In this document: in pieces, positions 1 through 7,740 of the stretch
Layout: the number at the start of each line of letters is the position of its first letter
Numbering within the stretch: position 1 is the first letter of the stretch
From: an uncultured Vampirovibrio sp.
Lineage (GTDB): Bacteria > Cyanobacteriota > Vampirovibrionia > Gastranaerophilales > Gastranaerophilaceae
Direction: 5' to 3'
Length of the DNA stretch: 64,000 nt
NCBI GenBank assembly: GCA_910583875.1
Contig: CAJTXT010000003.1
Location: 1-64,000, forward strand
Made by a program: the position numbers and the translations under genes
Notes under the pieces: generated by a model
The model's input: only the letters and a program-made list of their open reading frames with translations
Databases searched by the model: none
What the model was told of the DNA's origin: nothing

Positions 1-32
1 ACAAATGATAATAAATTACGCAATTTATAAAA

Positions 33-55
33 AAAGATGAGTTTTTCTCATCTTT
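33..55. terminator. Bidirectional hairpin terminator
   Basis: A perfect 9-bp stem (AAAGATGAG / CTCATCTTT) with a TTTTT loop lies in an A/T-rich context at the left edge. It probably ends a gene outside the window. No other gene is visible between it and the next terminator. Confidence 0.6.
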
Positions 56-74
56 ACTAATTTTGAAAAATTGC

Positions 75-103
75 AAAAAAAAAGCCGACCAACTAAGGCG
101 GCT
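75..103 (-). terminator. Intrinsic terminator on the minus strand
   Basis: Read on the minus strand, AGCCG pairs with CGGCT and an inner CC pairs with GG around one bulged base; a run of nine U follows. This is the shape of a rho-independent terminator for leftward transcription. No convincing leftward gene precedes it (only a 20-codon GTG frame), so it may end a small RNA or a longer leftward read-through transcript. Confidence 0.55.
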
Positions 104-129
104 ACTAGACTTTGGGGAGGGAGGTTATT

Positions 130-186
130 ATGGGCTTAATGCCCTTGACATTATTATGTATCGACACTTTGCTTTTGAAACTTTAG
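130..186 (+). CDS. Candidate 18-residue hydrophobic peptide
   Basis: An ATG lies six bases after an unusually strong Shine-Dalgarno run (GGGGAGGGAGG) and opens an 18-codon frame, MGLMPLTLLCIDTLLLKL, ending in TAG. The peptide is almost entirely hydrophobic with one Cys. The only support is the quality of the ribosome-binding site and the lack of any other use for it. The GGGC/GCCC stem inside the frame could instead make this part of a structured RNA. No family is recognised. Confidence 0.3.
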   Translation: MGLMPLTLLCIDTLLLKL

Positions 187-268
187 TTATTTATTTAATT
201 ATTTTTTAGGAAAAATCAAAAATCCCGTATTTATTAGGTTTGAATGCTTCACAAAACTTCACAAATAA

Positions 269-334
269 GAAATTATATATAACTTTCCTCTAAAATAGTT
301 AAAATTGTCACCCTGAACTTGTTTCAGGGTCTGA
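269..334. repeat. Interspersed palindromic repeat, copy 1 (partial)
   Basis: The segment ends with GTCACCCTGAACTTGTTTCA, which folds into an 8-bp hairpin (ACCCTGAA / TTCAGGGT). The 38 bases before it nearly match those before the nested copy at 22261 (GAAATTATATATAACTT, then TAAAATAGT). It is a single-ended member of the family seen at 13.7, 15.9, 18.0 and 22.2 kb. The rest of 187-468 shows no gene. Confidence 0.75.
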
Positions 335-468
335 GATTTAAAAAAATAGTCAAGCAAGTTTGAAATGAGATTATGACTATCTGTTGAGTAGATTTAGTAG
401 AAATTATTATATAAGTTTTCTAAAAAGTCTGTTTTTAATTTTAGTTTGGTTTGTAGTAAAATTGTTTT

Positions 469-1719
469 ATGGATAAAAACTTAAAAAGACCCGAATTATT
501 ATTACCTGCGGGCAGTAAAGAAAAATTAGACTACGCTATTCATTATGGAGCTGACGCCGTTTATTTGGGAATGGTTGATTTTAGTCTTAGAGCTATGAGA
601 AAAGGTGAATTGATTACTCTTGATAATTTAAAGGATTGTATTTCTCTTGCTCATTCAATGAATAAAAAAGTATATTTAACTTTAAATATATTTGCTTATA
701 GCAACGATATTGACCAGATGATACAGGCTGCAGAACGAATTAATGACGCAAAACCTGACGCGATTTTATTCTCGGATTTTGGTGTATACAATGTAATTAG
801 AAAATATATGAGTGAAATTCCGCTCCATGTCAGCACCCAAACTAATATTTTAAATTATGAAGCTGTTAAATTCTGGCAGGATATGGGCGCAGAAAGGGTT
901 GTTCTTTCTCGCGATTTATCTTTAAAACAAATTGAAGAAATTAAAAATAAAGTGCCTGATATGGAACTTGAAGTTTTTGTTCATGGCGCTCAATGCGTAT
1001 CTTTCTCAGGCCGCTGTTTGATAAGTGATTATATGACAAAGGGCGAACGAAAAGCTAACCATGGAAACTGCTCTCAATCTTGCAGATGGAGTTACAAACT
1101 TGTTGAAGAAACTCGTGAAGGCGAATATTTTGATATTGCTGAAAATGGACAAGGTACTCATATTTTAAGTCCTAAAGATTTAGCATTAATAAATTATTTG
1201 CCGCAATTAATAGATGTAGGTGTTGATTCCTTTAAAATTGAAGGCAGAACAAAAAGTCTTTATTATGTTTCAGCTGTAGCAAAAGCATATAGAAAAGCTA
1301 TTGATGACTACCTTACTACGGGTAAGATTAATGAAGAAGCAAACTATGAAGAAATTAGAAAAATTGGCAACCGCGGCTATACAACAGGTTTTTATCTTCA
1401 TAAACCAGATAGTGAAGGCTATAGCTATGATATTTCTAAAGGTTTAGCAGGGGCTGATTGTTTATGCGTGTTCCTTGACAAACAAGATAACAGATATAAA
1501 GTTCTTACAAAAAATAAGTTCTTATTAAATGATGAGATTGAAGTTATAACTCCTTCTGAATGTTTTAAAGCAAGAGTTACAAAGATAATTGATGAAAAAT
1601 TGAGGGAAGAAAAGGAACTTTCTAATACTAATGATGTTAGCTGGCTTGAATTATCTCAAGAACCACAAAATTATAAGTATGCTTTAGCAAGAACAATTGG
1701 AGTCAAAAATTTAAGATGA
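469..1719 (+). CDS. U32 family peptidase-like protein (TrhP/YegQ type)
   Basis: This 416-residue protein opens with RPELLLPAGSKEKLDYAIHY, the usual start of the U32 barrel. It carries the U32 signature around EVFVHGAQCVSFSGRC followed by more cysteines (NCSQSC), and the later FKIEGRTKSLYYVS block. A C-terminal beta-rich part (about 320-416) resembles the extra domain of YegQ/YrrO proteins. Those relatives act with an Fe-S cluster in prephenate-dependent 5-hydroxyuridine formation at tRNA position 34 rather than as proteases, so tRNA modification is the likelier role. No clear ribosome-binding site precedes the ATG. The stop overlaps the next start by four bases, so the two are co-translated. 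Confidence 0.85.
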   Translation: MDKNLKRPELLLPAGSKEKLDYAIHYGADAVYLGMVDFSLRAMRKGELITLDNLKDCISLAHSMNKKVYLTLNIFAYSNDIDQMIQAAERINDAKPDAILFSDFGVYNVIRKYMSEIPLHVSTQTNILNYEAVKFWQDMGAERVVLSRDLSLKQIEEIKNKVPDMELEVFVHGAQCVSFSGRCLISDYMTKGERKANHGNCSQSCRWSYKLVEETREGEYFDIAENGQGTHILSPKDLALINYLPQLIDVGVDSFKIEGRTKSLYYVSAVAKAYRKAIDDYLTTGKINEEANYEEIRKIGNRGYTTGFYLHKPDSEGYSYDISKGLAGADCLCVFLDKQDNRYKVLTKNKFLLNDEIEVITPSECFKARVTKIIDEKLREEKELSNTNDVSWLELSQEPQNYKYALARTIGVKNLR

Positions 1720-2195
1720 TATTAAAACCCGATTACAATGAAATATCATTATTTGATATAGATTTTACCGAATTAAAGAAACAGGGCATAAAGGCAGTTC
1801 TATTCGATTTAGATAGTACTGTTATGCCGTCTAAATCAGGTAAATATCCTGAGAATGTTCGTGAACTTTTAAATAATTTAAAACAAAATTTTGTAGTTGC
1901 AATTGTTAGTAATAATAAAAAGAAAGAGTATATTGAAAAAGTTCAGGCTCAATCAGATTTTTCTGTAATAGGAAATGCTAATAAACCGTCACCCAAAGTT
2001 GCTTTGGAATTTTTAAAATCAGTTAGTGTTGATCCAAAAGATGCTGTTATGATTGGTGATAGACCATTAACTGATATCCTTGCAGGTAAATTAATGGGTT
2101 CAAAAACAATTTTGGTTGATTCTATTACCAGAGAAACAGAGAATAAACCAACACGTTTTGTTCGAGCTTTGGAAAGACTAGTAATTAGAAAATAA
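1716..2195 (+). CDS. YqeG family HAD IIIA-type phosphatase
   Basis: The 159-residue protein has the HAD catalytic motif DLDSTV (about residues 31-36), the SNN motif II, a lysine in NKPSPK, and the GDRPLTDI motif III. Length and order match the YqeG family of small cap-less HAD phosphatases. The substrate is unknown. Start is the ATG inside the end of the U32 gene (ATGA overlap). Both probably belong to one transcript. Confidence 0.85.
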   Translation: MILKPDYNEISLFDIDFTELKKQGIKAVLFDLDSTVMPSKSGKYPENVRELLNNLKQNFVVAIVSNNKKKEYIEKVQAQSDFSVIGNANKPSPKVALEFLKSVSVDPKDAVMIGDRPLTDILAGKLMGSKTILVDSITRETENKPTRFVRALERLVIRK

Positions 2196-2259
2196 ATTAG
2201 TAGTTTAGCTAATATGAAAAATATTAAAGTGAAATAAACTTCTAAAAAAGGAGTTTATT

Positions 2260-2565
2260 ATGATACAAGAATTAAACGAAAAAAATTTTGATGAAAATAT
2301 AAAAGACGGAATTAAATTTGTAGCATTTACGGCCGATTGGTGCGGATATTGCCAGCGTCAGAAACCTATATTAAAAGAAATTGCAGACCAAAATATTTGG
2401 ATTGGTGAAGTTGACCCTGATAGAAATCCATCATTAGTTCAGCGTTTTGGTATTAACGGCTTTCCGTCATTTTTATTATTCAAAAACGGAAATTTAATTG
2501 CTCAATTTGCAGGTTATCAGCCTAAATACGAGCTTTTAAACAGATTACTTGCTTATCTTCAATAA
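2260..2565 (+). CDS. Thioredoxin-family protein (CGYC active site)
   Basis: The 101-residue protein has the thioredoxin active site as WCGYC (about residues 27-31) and the cis-proline segment GFPSF. The CGYC pair differs from classical CGPC thioredoxin, so its redox potential and partners may differ. No signal peptide is seen, so it should be cytoplasmic. A strong AGGAG site sits eight bases before the ATG. Its stop abuts the stop of the convergent membrane-protein gene with no gap. Confidence 0.88.
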   Translation: MIQELNEKNFDENIKDGIKFVAFTADWCGYCQRQKPILKEIADQNIWIGEVDPDRNPSLVQRFGINGFPSFLLFKNGNLIAQFAGYQPKYELLNRLLAYLQ

Positions 2566-3642
2566 CTAATTGCGGTAGCCAATGCCTGCTCTGTAACCGG
2601 ATAGTGTATACATTATCGGAAGAGCAGGCTCTATCCATTTTAATCCTGATAATAATGATACTGTTGCTATATCATCTGTATGTAAACCTATATCAAGAAC
2701 TTCCGGAGTTCTTTCTTTTTGTTTTAGTGGTTTTTTATCTGAATTAAATTCTAAATAGTTTGGTGCTTTATTTTCTGTAAAATTAATATTTAAAATATCA
2801 GAATATGTTTTTTCTTCTTTATCTTTTTTATTCTTTTTAAATAAGGGGTCAATAAGTTTATTGCTTATTAAATTTGCTATTTTGCTTCCGCCTATAATAC
2901 CTGTTGCAACTATTCCGGCTGTCATACCTAAAGCACGCGCACCCTTTGATGTTATTCCAAGTTTTTCCAAAATGCCAAGTGCTATACCTGCACCTACATT
3001 GCACATAAATATATTAGCAAGGTATTGGTATGAACCTTCTTTAATTTTATCAGGTACTTTTTCTTTCCAATGTTTCTTATCTGTGACTCTATCTGCCGCA
3101 ATACCGCCTGCAATACCTCCTACAACAGGAACTGCACCATATACAGATAAATAACCTATTTCTGAAAAAATGTCTTTAGCACTTATGTTTTGAGGTGAAG
3201 GAATAAGTTTTTCTAAAAATTCTTTTCCGTTTGTTTTATCTTTTAGAGTTTCAAAAGTTGTTTTAACTTCTTTAAAATTTAATATTTTATCTTTGCTTTT
3301 ATTTAAAATATTTTTTGTTTTTTCATCAAGATTTGTTGATTTTACAAAACTATCTACAAGTTCTTTATTATTTTGTTTTATTTTTGTTAGTCCTTCAGGA
3401 AGAGCACGTTTGCTGATAGCAGAAGCTATATGAGGCGCTGCCAAAGCCGAAGCAACAGTAACACCCATTGTTATTCCTGTTTTTAATGCTGTTTTTTTTC
3501 TTTCTTCCGGCTTAGCTTTTCTTACATCATTAATTGTATAAGCTGCTGCACCTGATGTTAATATTGCAGGTACTGCTTTCTGAAATTTTGAAACTAACAT
3601 TGGCTGGTCTAAAAATTTACCTAAAACTTGTATATTATTCAT
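2566..3642 (-). CDS. Multi-pass membrane protein of unknown function
   Basis: I do not recognise this 358-residue protein. It has about six Gly/Ala-rich hydrophobic segments, among them AVPAILTSGAAAYTI, ITMGVTVASALAAPHIASAI, YGAVPVVGGIAGGIAA and ALGMTAGIVATGIIGG. They are separated by charged, Lys-rich stretches and a hydrophilic loop (about 265-310). There is no cleavable signal. It begins two bases after the stop of the MntR/DtxR-type regulator, so the two are probably one operon and the protein could be linked to metal homeostasis; that is inference only. Confidence 0.7.
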   Translation of the reverse strand: MNNIQVLGKFLDQPMLVSKFQKAVPAILTSGAAAYTINDVRKAKPEERKKTALKTGITMGVTVASALAAPHIASAISKRALPEGLTKIKQNNKELVDSFVKSTNLDEKTKNILNKSKDKILNFKEVKTTFETLKDKTNGKEFLEKLIPSPQNISAKDIFSEIGYLSVYGAVPVVGGIAGGIAADRVTDKKHWKEKVPDKIKEGSYQYLANIFMCNVGAGIALGILEKLGITSKGARALGMTAGIVATGIIGGSKIANLISNKLIDPLFKKNKKDKEEKTYSDILNINFTENKAPNYLEFNSDKKPLKQKERTPEVLDIGLHTDDIATVSLLSGLKWIEPALPIMYTLSGYRAGIGYRN

Positions 3643-3644
3643 TG

Positions 3645-4070
3645 CTATTTTACTTTGTATCCTTCCTTAAAGTTTTGAATAAATTGTGGATTATCCAAAC
3701 AATAATCTTGAAAATCTTTTATTCTTGCAAAAACATCATCGCTGACAACATGCTCTATTTTGCAGGCATTTTCTTCTGCGGTTTTTATATCAAGCCCTAG
3801 TGTCGATTGGAAAAATGTTGTAAATGTATTATGTTTTAATATTACTTCTTGTGCTTTTTCTAATCCTTCCGGTGTTATAGTAATTCCTTTATGCCCTTCA
3901 TAATTGATTAATTTTTTATCAGCAAGTTTTATTAAAGCTTCTGAAACAGATGCTCTTGAAATATTTAGCTTTCTTGCAATCTCAACCGCCTTTATGCTGT
4001 CACTTGTTTCAAGCAAGTTGCAGATTAATTCTAAATAATCTTCTAAGCTTGCGCTTAACTCATTTTTCAT
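3645..4070 (-). CDS. MntR/DtxR-type metal-dependent repressor
   Basis: An N-terminal winged helix (VEIARKLNISRASVSEALIK) is followed by the DtxR dimerisation/metal domain with the HNTFTTFF...GLDIKTAEENACKIEHVVSDD pattern typical of MntR. The SH3-like C-terminal domain of full DtxR is absent. I chose the ATG at 4070 (141 residues). It has AAGGA seven bases upstream, whereas the longer reading from 4094 starts inside the -10 box of the gene's own promoter and has no ribosome-binding site. Palindromes in that promoter suggest autoregulation. Confidence 0.85.
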   Translation of the reverse strand: MKNELSASLEDYLELICNLLETSDSIKAVEIARKLNISRASVSEALIKLADKKLINYEGHKGITITPEGLEKAQEVILKHNTFTTFFQSTLGLDIKTAEENACKIEHVVSDDVFARIKDFQDYCLDNPQFIQNFKEGYKVK

Positions 4071-4092
4071 TTTTAATCCTTTTCTTGAATTC

Positions 4093-4132
4093 ATCGTAAG
4101 GTAAACCTAACATTTTGTCAAGTAAGCCTTAC
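4093..4132 (-). promoter_or_regulatory. Promoter and palindromic operator of the MntR/DtxR-type gene
   Basis: On the minus strand a perfect TTGACA (4116-4121) and a TACGAT (4093-4098) are 17 bases apart. The spacer is filled by a near-palindrome, GTTAGGTTTACCTTAC (4096-4111, one mismatched pair). A second, perfect palindrome, GTAAGCCTTAC (4122-4132), touches the upstream side of the -35. Placement of inverted repeats in and beside the core promoter fits repression by the encoded metal sensor. Confidence 0.75.
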
Positions 4133-4187
4133 AAAATTATATTTGTTTAATTTTATTGAATATAGTATATTCGTATTTGAGGTAAAT

Positions 4188-4781
4188 ATGATAAAAGTTG
4201 CAATTGCCGGAAATATAGCCTGCGGAAAATCAGAAGTTGAAAAAATAGTAATAAATCTTGGGTATAAGGTTGTTGATACAGATAAGATTAATCATACAAT
4301 TTTAAGCGAAGATATTAGTGCAATAGAAGAGATAAAACAAGTTTTTAGTTTTGATGATATTCTTGATGAAAATGGAAATATATCAAGAGAAAAACTTGGT
4401 AAAGTAGTTTTTATTTCTGATGAAAAAAAACAACTTTTGGAAGATATTTTACATAAGAGAATTTTTGAAAAAGTAAATGAATTTTTTGAAGAAAATAAAA
4501 ATGAAAAAATTGTTTTTGTATCAATCCCTTTATTATTTGAATCAAAGCAAGAAAAAACATTTGATAAAATTATTTTTATTTCGGCTGATGAACGCATACG
4601 GCTTAAGCGTCTTATAAAACGTAACAATTATAGTGAAGACTATGCAAAAATTCGTATAAACTCTCAAGAAAAAGAAGATGAAAAAATAAAAAAATCTGAT
4701 TGCATTATATACAATAATTCAGATTTAAATAATTTAAAACAGCAAGTTGAAAATTGTATTAGCAAATTGATAAGACCTTAA
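4188..4781 (+). CDS. coaE: Dephospho-CoA kinase
   Basis: The last step of coenzyme A synthesis: ATP-dependent phosphorylation of dephospho-CoA. The P-loop GNIACGKSE lies at residues 7-15, followed by the DTDKINH segment usual for CoaE, and the VSIPLLFE strand later on. The ATG at 4188 (197 residues) is preferred over an upstream in-frame ATG at 4143. It has GAGGT six bases upstream and brings the Walker A motif to the normal distance from the N-terminus. The gene is alone on the plus strand here. Confidence 0.9.
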   Translation: MIKVAIAGNIACGKSEVEKIVINLGYKVVDTDKINHTILSEDISAIEEIKQVFSFDDILDENGNISREKLGKVVFISDEKKQLLEDILHKRIFEKVNEFFEENKNEKIVFVSIPLLFESKQEKTFDKIIFISADERIRLKRLIKRNNYSEDYAKIRINSQEKEDEKIKKSDCIIYNNSDLNNLKQQVENCISKLIRP

Positions 4782-4801
4782 AATAAATTCAGGACTACAT
4801 T

Positions 4802-5707
4802 TTAGTATTTTTCTAGTTTTAGTTTTTCTCCAAAAATTACATCATAACATTGAGGATGAAATTCAAAAAAGCCGCTGTAAGGTGTAAAAGTCAATTCGCA
4901 AAAATATATTTCATTGTTTGATTCCATAAAATCAACTCTTACAAAATCAATATTTTTACTTAATTCTTTCGCATATTCAATTACTTTTTTTGAAAATTTA
5001 GGTGCTTCGATTTTATCTGTGTTTCTGCAATCTATATAAAAATTTGTTTGTTTTAAATTGGTATCAAAAAAGTATTGTTTTATATTATTACCCCATTCAT
5101 CTTCACTTAAGAATTTATATGAAAAAAATTCAGGTGTGCCATTAATACACCATACTTCGTAATATTTTATATTGTAAAAATCCTTAATTAGCTCTTCAGC
5201 GTATACTTTTGGTTTTATATCGCTATAATGCATTTCATAATAGCTCCAAAAGGCATAGTTTATTTTGAGCATTTTATTATAATATTTTTTTAGTTTTTTT
5301 ATTTCTTCACTTGTTATGTTATTTTTGTTATTTATTATTACATTTGTTTTCCAGGCATGATTGGTTTTTAGAATAAACTCAGAAGGTAATTTTTTAAAGT
5401 TTAATTCTTCAAAAAATGAAGCATGTTGATACACTTTTGCAAATTTTAAATCCGGTATAGTTTTTTCAATAAACTTTTTTACTTTAATTTTGTCAGCTAA
5501 ATATGTTTTTCTTTTATCTTTACTGTATAATTTTAACCATTGAACTTTTTCGCTAAGCAGTTCAGGTTTTTTTAAATTAATATCTAAACTAAAGACTTTT
5601 TTGTATTTATATTTAATTACATATTTAAAAAGGAATTTAGGCAGACATTTGAAAAAAAGATATCGAGCGTAATATTTTAGTGTCACATAATCATAAATAT
5701 CAATCAT
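4802..5707 (-). CDS. TupA-like ATP-grasp protein, locus 1
   Basis: The 301-residue protein shows the pattern of the TupA-like ATP-grasp family: a basic N-terminal region, LLSEKVQWLKLY, the nucleotide-binding segment FILKTNHAWKTNVIIN, YAEELIKD, and a C-terminal metal/ATP site in VDFMESNNEIYFCELTFTPY. ATP-grasp enzymes join a carboxylate to an amine through an acyl phosphate; TupA itself is tied to teichuronopeptide synthesis. The gene overlaps the upstream radical SAM gene by eight bases and has three paralogues in this window, each beside a SPASM protein. A role in ligating something to the modified peptide is inferred. Confidence 0.85.
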   Translation of the reverse strand: MIDIYDYVTLKYYARYLFFKCLPKFLFKYVIKYKYKKVFSLDINLKKPELLSEKVQWLKLYSKDKRKTYLADKIKVKKFIEKTIPDLKFAKVYQHASFFEELNFKKLPSEFILKTNHAWKTNVIINNKNNITSEEIKKLKKYYNKMLKINYAFWSYYEMHYSDIKPKVYAEELIKDFYNIKYYEVWCINGTPEFFSYKFLSEDEWGNNIKQYFFDTNLKQTNFYIDCRNTDKIEAPKFSKKVIEYAKELSKNIDFVRVDFMESNNEIYFCELTFTPYSGFFEFHPQCYDVIFGEKLKLEKY

Positions 5708-7070
5708 TATATATACCAGCTAATTTTGCAGCTTTAAGTTTGATTTTTGATTCTTTACAAAAATATTTATATGGTTTTAAATGACAATTTGCTGAGTGCG
5801 ATATAGCAGGACAATAAACACAATATTTGCATTGTTCTTGTTTGTAACAGGCTTTTAAATCTGTTTTTTTTAATGCTTTTAGTTTATTTAATTCTGAAGC
5901 AACATCTTTATTTAGCCAAATGTTTTTTAAGGAAGTATTTCGATAATTACCTAACGAAATTTTTAATGGCGGACATACATATATTTCTAAATCGGGATTG
6001 ATAAGTAAACAATTGTGCCCGGCTCCGCAAATTCTAAGGTTTTTAAAATTATCGTTAATATTATGAGGCTTTATCTTTTTTATGCTATATAGTGAGTTTT
6101 CATCTAATAATAAATCTAAAAGCTGTTTTTCAGTAATTCTAACATCTGCATTACTATTATCAGGATTTGATAATAATTCATAATCGATAGTTAAACTAAT
6201 GTTGTTTTGTTTTGCAAAAGTTTGTATGTCCTTATAATCATAAGCATTATACTTAGTTAAAAAACATTTTATCTCTACATTAATATTGTTTTCTTGTAAT
6301 TTTTTTATAACATTTAAAGTTTTATAATGTGAACCTTTAACTCCTGTTATTTTGTCGTGAGTTTCTTCCTCCATGCTATATAAACTAAGCGCAATTTTAA
6401 ATGGATATAAATCTATAACTTTCTGAAAAAAATCATTGTTATCATATAATGTCTGTCCATTTGTGAAGAAATCAAATGCTAATCTTTTTTCTCTTATGTA
6501 TTCTAAAACTTTTAAGAAATCCGGATTTAAAGTGCATTCTCCACCCGATAAAGCTATATAAAAAGTTCCAAGTTCTTTAGCTTCATCTATTAATGGTTTT
6601 ATTTCTTCAAAGGAGATATATGAGGGTTTTTGATGTTTTTCATTAAAACAATGTATGCATTTTAAATTACAATTGTATGTCATTTCAAGAAATAATCTGG
6701 GAAGAAAGCCATTCTCTCCTAAAAATTCTGTAGTTTCAGCTTGAAAATCAATAAGTTCTTCAATATTTTCTAAAGTATTATTAAAATAATGGCTTGAAAT
6801 TTCATTTTTTTCTTTTGTATTTATTAATAATCCTAAAGTAAAAAGTTCATTTAAAAAATCATTTAATTCATTTTCTATTTTATTTTGTTTTGAAAATTCT
6901 ATTAACTCTTTTTCTGTAGAATGATTAATAAATGCTTTCCACAATAAAGCTGAAACACCTTCTAATTCTATAAACTCGTTAGATTTGTGATTAAAAATAT
7001 AAGCAATATTCTTATTATTAGATAAAGAATATGCTTGTGTTGAAATCCATTCCGCGATTTTAAAATTCAT
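5700..7070 (-). CDS. Radical SAM/SPASM peptide maturase, locus 1
   Basis: 456 residues in three parts. Residues 1-90 form a PqqD-like peptide-recognition (RRE) domain, with ELEGVSALLWKAF and the ELNDFLNELFTLGLL helix. A radical SAM barrel carries the cluster motif CNLKCIHC (C134, C138, C141) and SGGECT. A C-terminal SPASM domain shows CGAGHNCLL, YVCPPLK and CYKQEQCKYCVYC, enough cysteines for auxiliary Fe-S clusters. Such enzymes modify ribosomal peptides with thioether or other side-chain bonds. It follows the 34-residue Cys-rich peptide gene by 21 bases and overlaps the ATP-grasp gene. Closest paralogue here is the locus 3 enzyme. Confidence 0.88.
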   Translation of the reverse strand: MNFKIAEWISTQAYSLSNNKNIAYIFNHKSNEFIELEGVSALLWKAFINHSTEKELIEFSKQNKIENELNDFLNELFTLGLLINTKEKNEISSHYFNNTLENIEELIDFQAETTEFLGENGFLPRLFLEMTYNCNLKCIHCFNEKHQKPSYISFEEIKPLIDEAKELGTFYIALSGGECTLNPDFLKVLEYIREKRLAFDFFTNGQTLYDNNDFFQKVIDLYPFKIALSLYSMEEETHDKITGVKGSHYKTLNVIKKLQENNINVEIKCFLTKYNAYDYKDIQTFAKQNNISLTIDYELLSNPDNSNADVRITEKQLLDLLLDENSLYSIKKIKPHNINDNFKNLRICGAGHNCLLINPDLEIYVCPPLKISLGNYRNTSLKNIWLNKDVASELNKLKALKKTDLKACYKQEQCKYCVYCPAISHSANCHLKPYKYFCKESKIKLKAAKLAGIYND

Positions 7071-7091
7071 AAAATAAGAACCAATAACTCA

Positions 7092-7196
7092 TTAACAAGT
7101 TAAGCAAGAACCACAAGTCCTAGTTGATGTCCAGCAGTGACCTGTTCCCATGTTTACAGAAAATTTTATTCTTCTTTTAATATACAACTTTTTCAT
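7092..7196 (-). CDS. Cys-rich RiPP precursor-like peptide, locus 1
   Basis: A 34-codon gene. The leader is basic (MKKLYIKRRIKFSVNM) and the tail is GTGHCWTSTRTCGSCLTC, with spacing C-x6-C-x2-C-x2-C, ending on Cys. AAGGGA lies six bases before the ATG, and a near-consensus promoter stands 60-90 bases upstream. Position directly before a SPASM maturase and similarity of plan to the peptides of loci 2 and 3 support a substrate role. No known family is recognised, so the type of modification cannot be read from the sequence. Confidence 0.75.
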   Translation of the reverse strand: MKKLYIKRRIKFSVNMGTGHCWTSTRTCGSCLTC

Positions 7197-7258
7197 AATT
7201 TTCCCTTAAATTTATACGTTATATGTGTATTACATCTATTCTTAACTAATTTATTATC

Positions 7259-7288
7259 ATTATAAAACCATTAATGATTATTTGTCAA
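7259..7288 (-). promoter_or_regulatory. Promoter of peptide locus 1
   Basis: On the minus strand a perfect TTGACA (7283-7288) and a perfect TATAAT (7259-7264) are separated by 18 bases. The site points at the 34-residue peptide gene and leaves a leader of about 55 bases. It lies in the divergent gap facing the XRE regulator, which may control it. Confidence 0.75.
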
Positions 7289-7367
7289 CAAGAAATAGCT
7301 CTTTTATACATCTATCTTTATCTTTTATAAAATTTAGCATGAAGTATACTTATTAAGTGGTGTATTT

Positions 7368-7709
7368 ATGAAATCAATAAGCGTGCTTTTAGGGAAAAGA
7401 ATAAAAGAAATTAGAGAATCAAAGAATATTAAACAAGTGAATCTTGCTAATATGATTGATATAGAACCAACTAATTTAAGTAAAATAGAAAAGGGTATAC
7501 ATTTACCTAAAGAAGAAACTATTAATAAAATATTAGTTGCTTTAAATACAGATATTAATAATCTGTTTTATTTTGAACATATTCAAACGAAAGATGAATT
7601 AATAAATAGTATTAACTTAATCCTTCAAGATGCAACTGTTAGCGATTTACAGTTTTTTTACAGGACACTTAATGCTTATAATGAAAATAAGCAGAATAAT
7701 AATAAATAG
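7368..7709 (+). CDS. XRE-family transcriptional regulator divergent from locus 1
   Basis: The 113-residue protein has an N-terminal helix-turn-helix of the XRE/Cro type (residues 8-65): GKRIKEIRESKNIKQVNLAN, then IEPTNLSKIEKGIHLPKEET. A short helical tail (70-113) may dimerise. It is transcribed away from the locus 1 operon across a 171-base gap holding that operon's promoter, which suggests local regulation. A weak GTGG site and a TATACT at 7344 precede the ATG. Confidence 0.85.
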   Translation: MKSISVLLGKRIKEIRESKNIKQVNLANMIDIEPTNLSKIEKGIHLPKEETINKILVALNTDINNLFYFEHIQTKDELINSINLILQDATVSDLQFFYRTLNAYNENKQNNNK

Positions 7710-7711
7710 TT

Positions 7712-7738
7712 AATAGGCTGGATTTAATCCAGCCTATT
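7712..7738. terminator. Bidirectional terminator
   Basis: A perfect 11-bp stem (AATAGGCTGGA / TCCAGCCTATT) with a five-base loop lies between the convergent ends of the XRE gene and the GH57 gene and can serve both. Confidence 0.75.
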
Positions 7739-7740
7739 AT

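Noticed and set aside
4094..4143. Longer N-termini for the MntR/DtxR-type gene (start 4094) and coaE (start 4143)
   Set aside because: The 4094 codon lies inside the gene's own -10 box and lacks a ribosome-binding site; the 4143 start adds unconserved residues before the Walker A motif and lacks one too.
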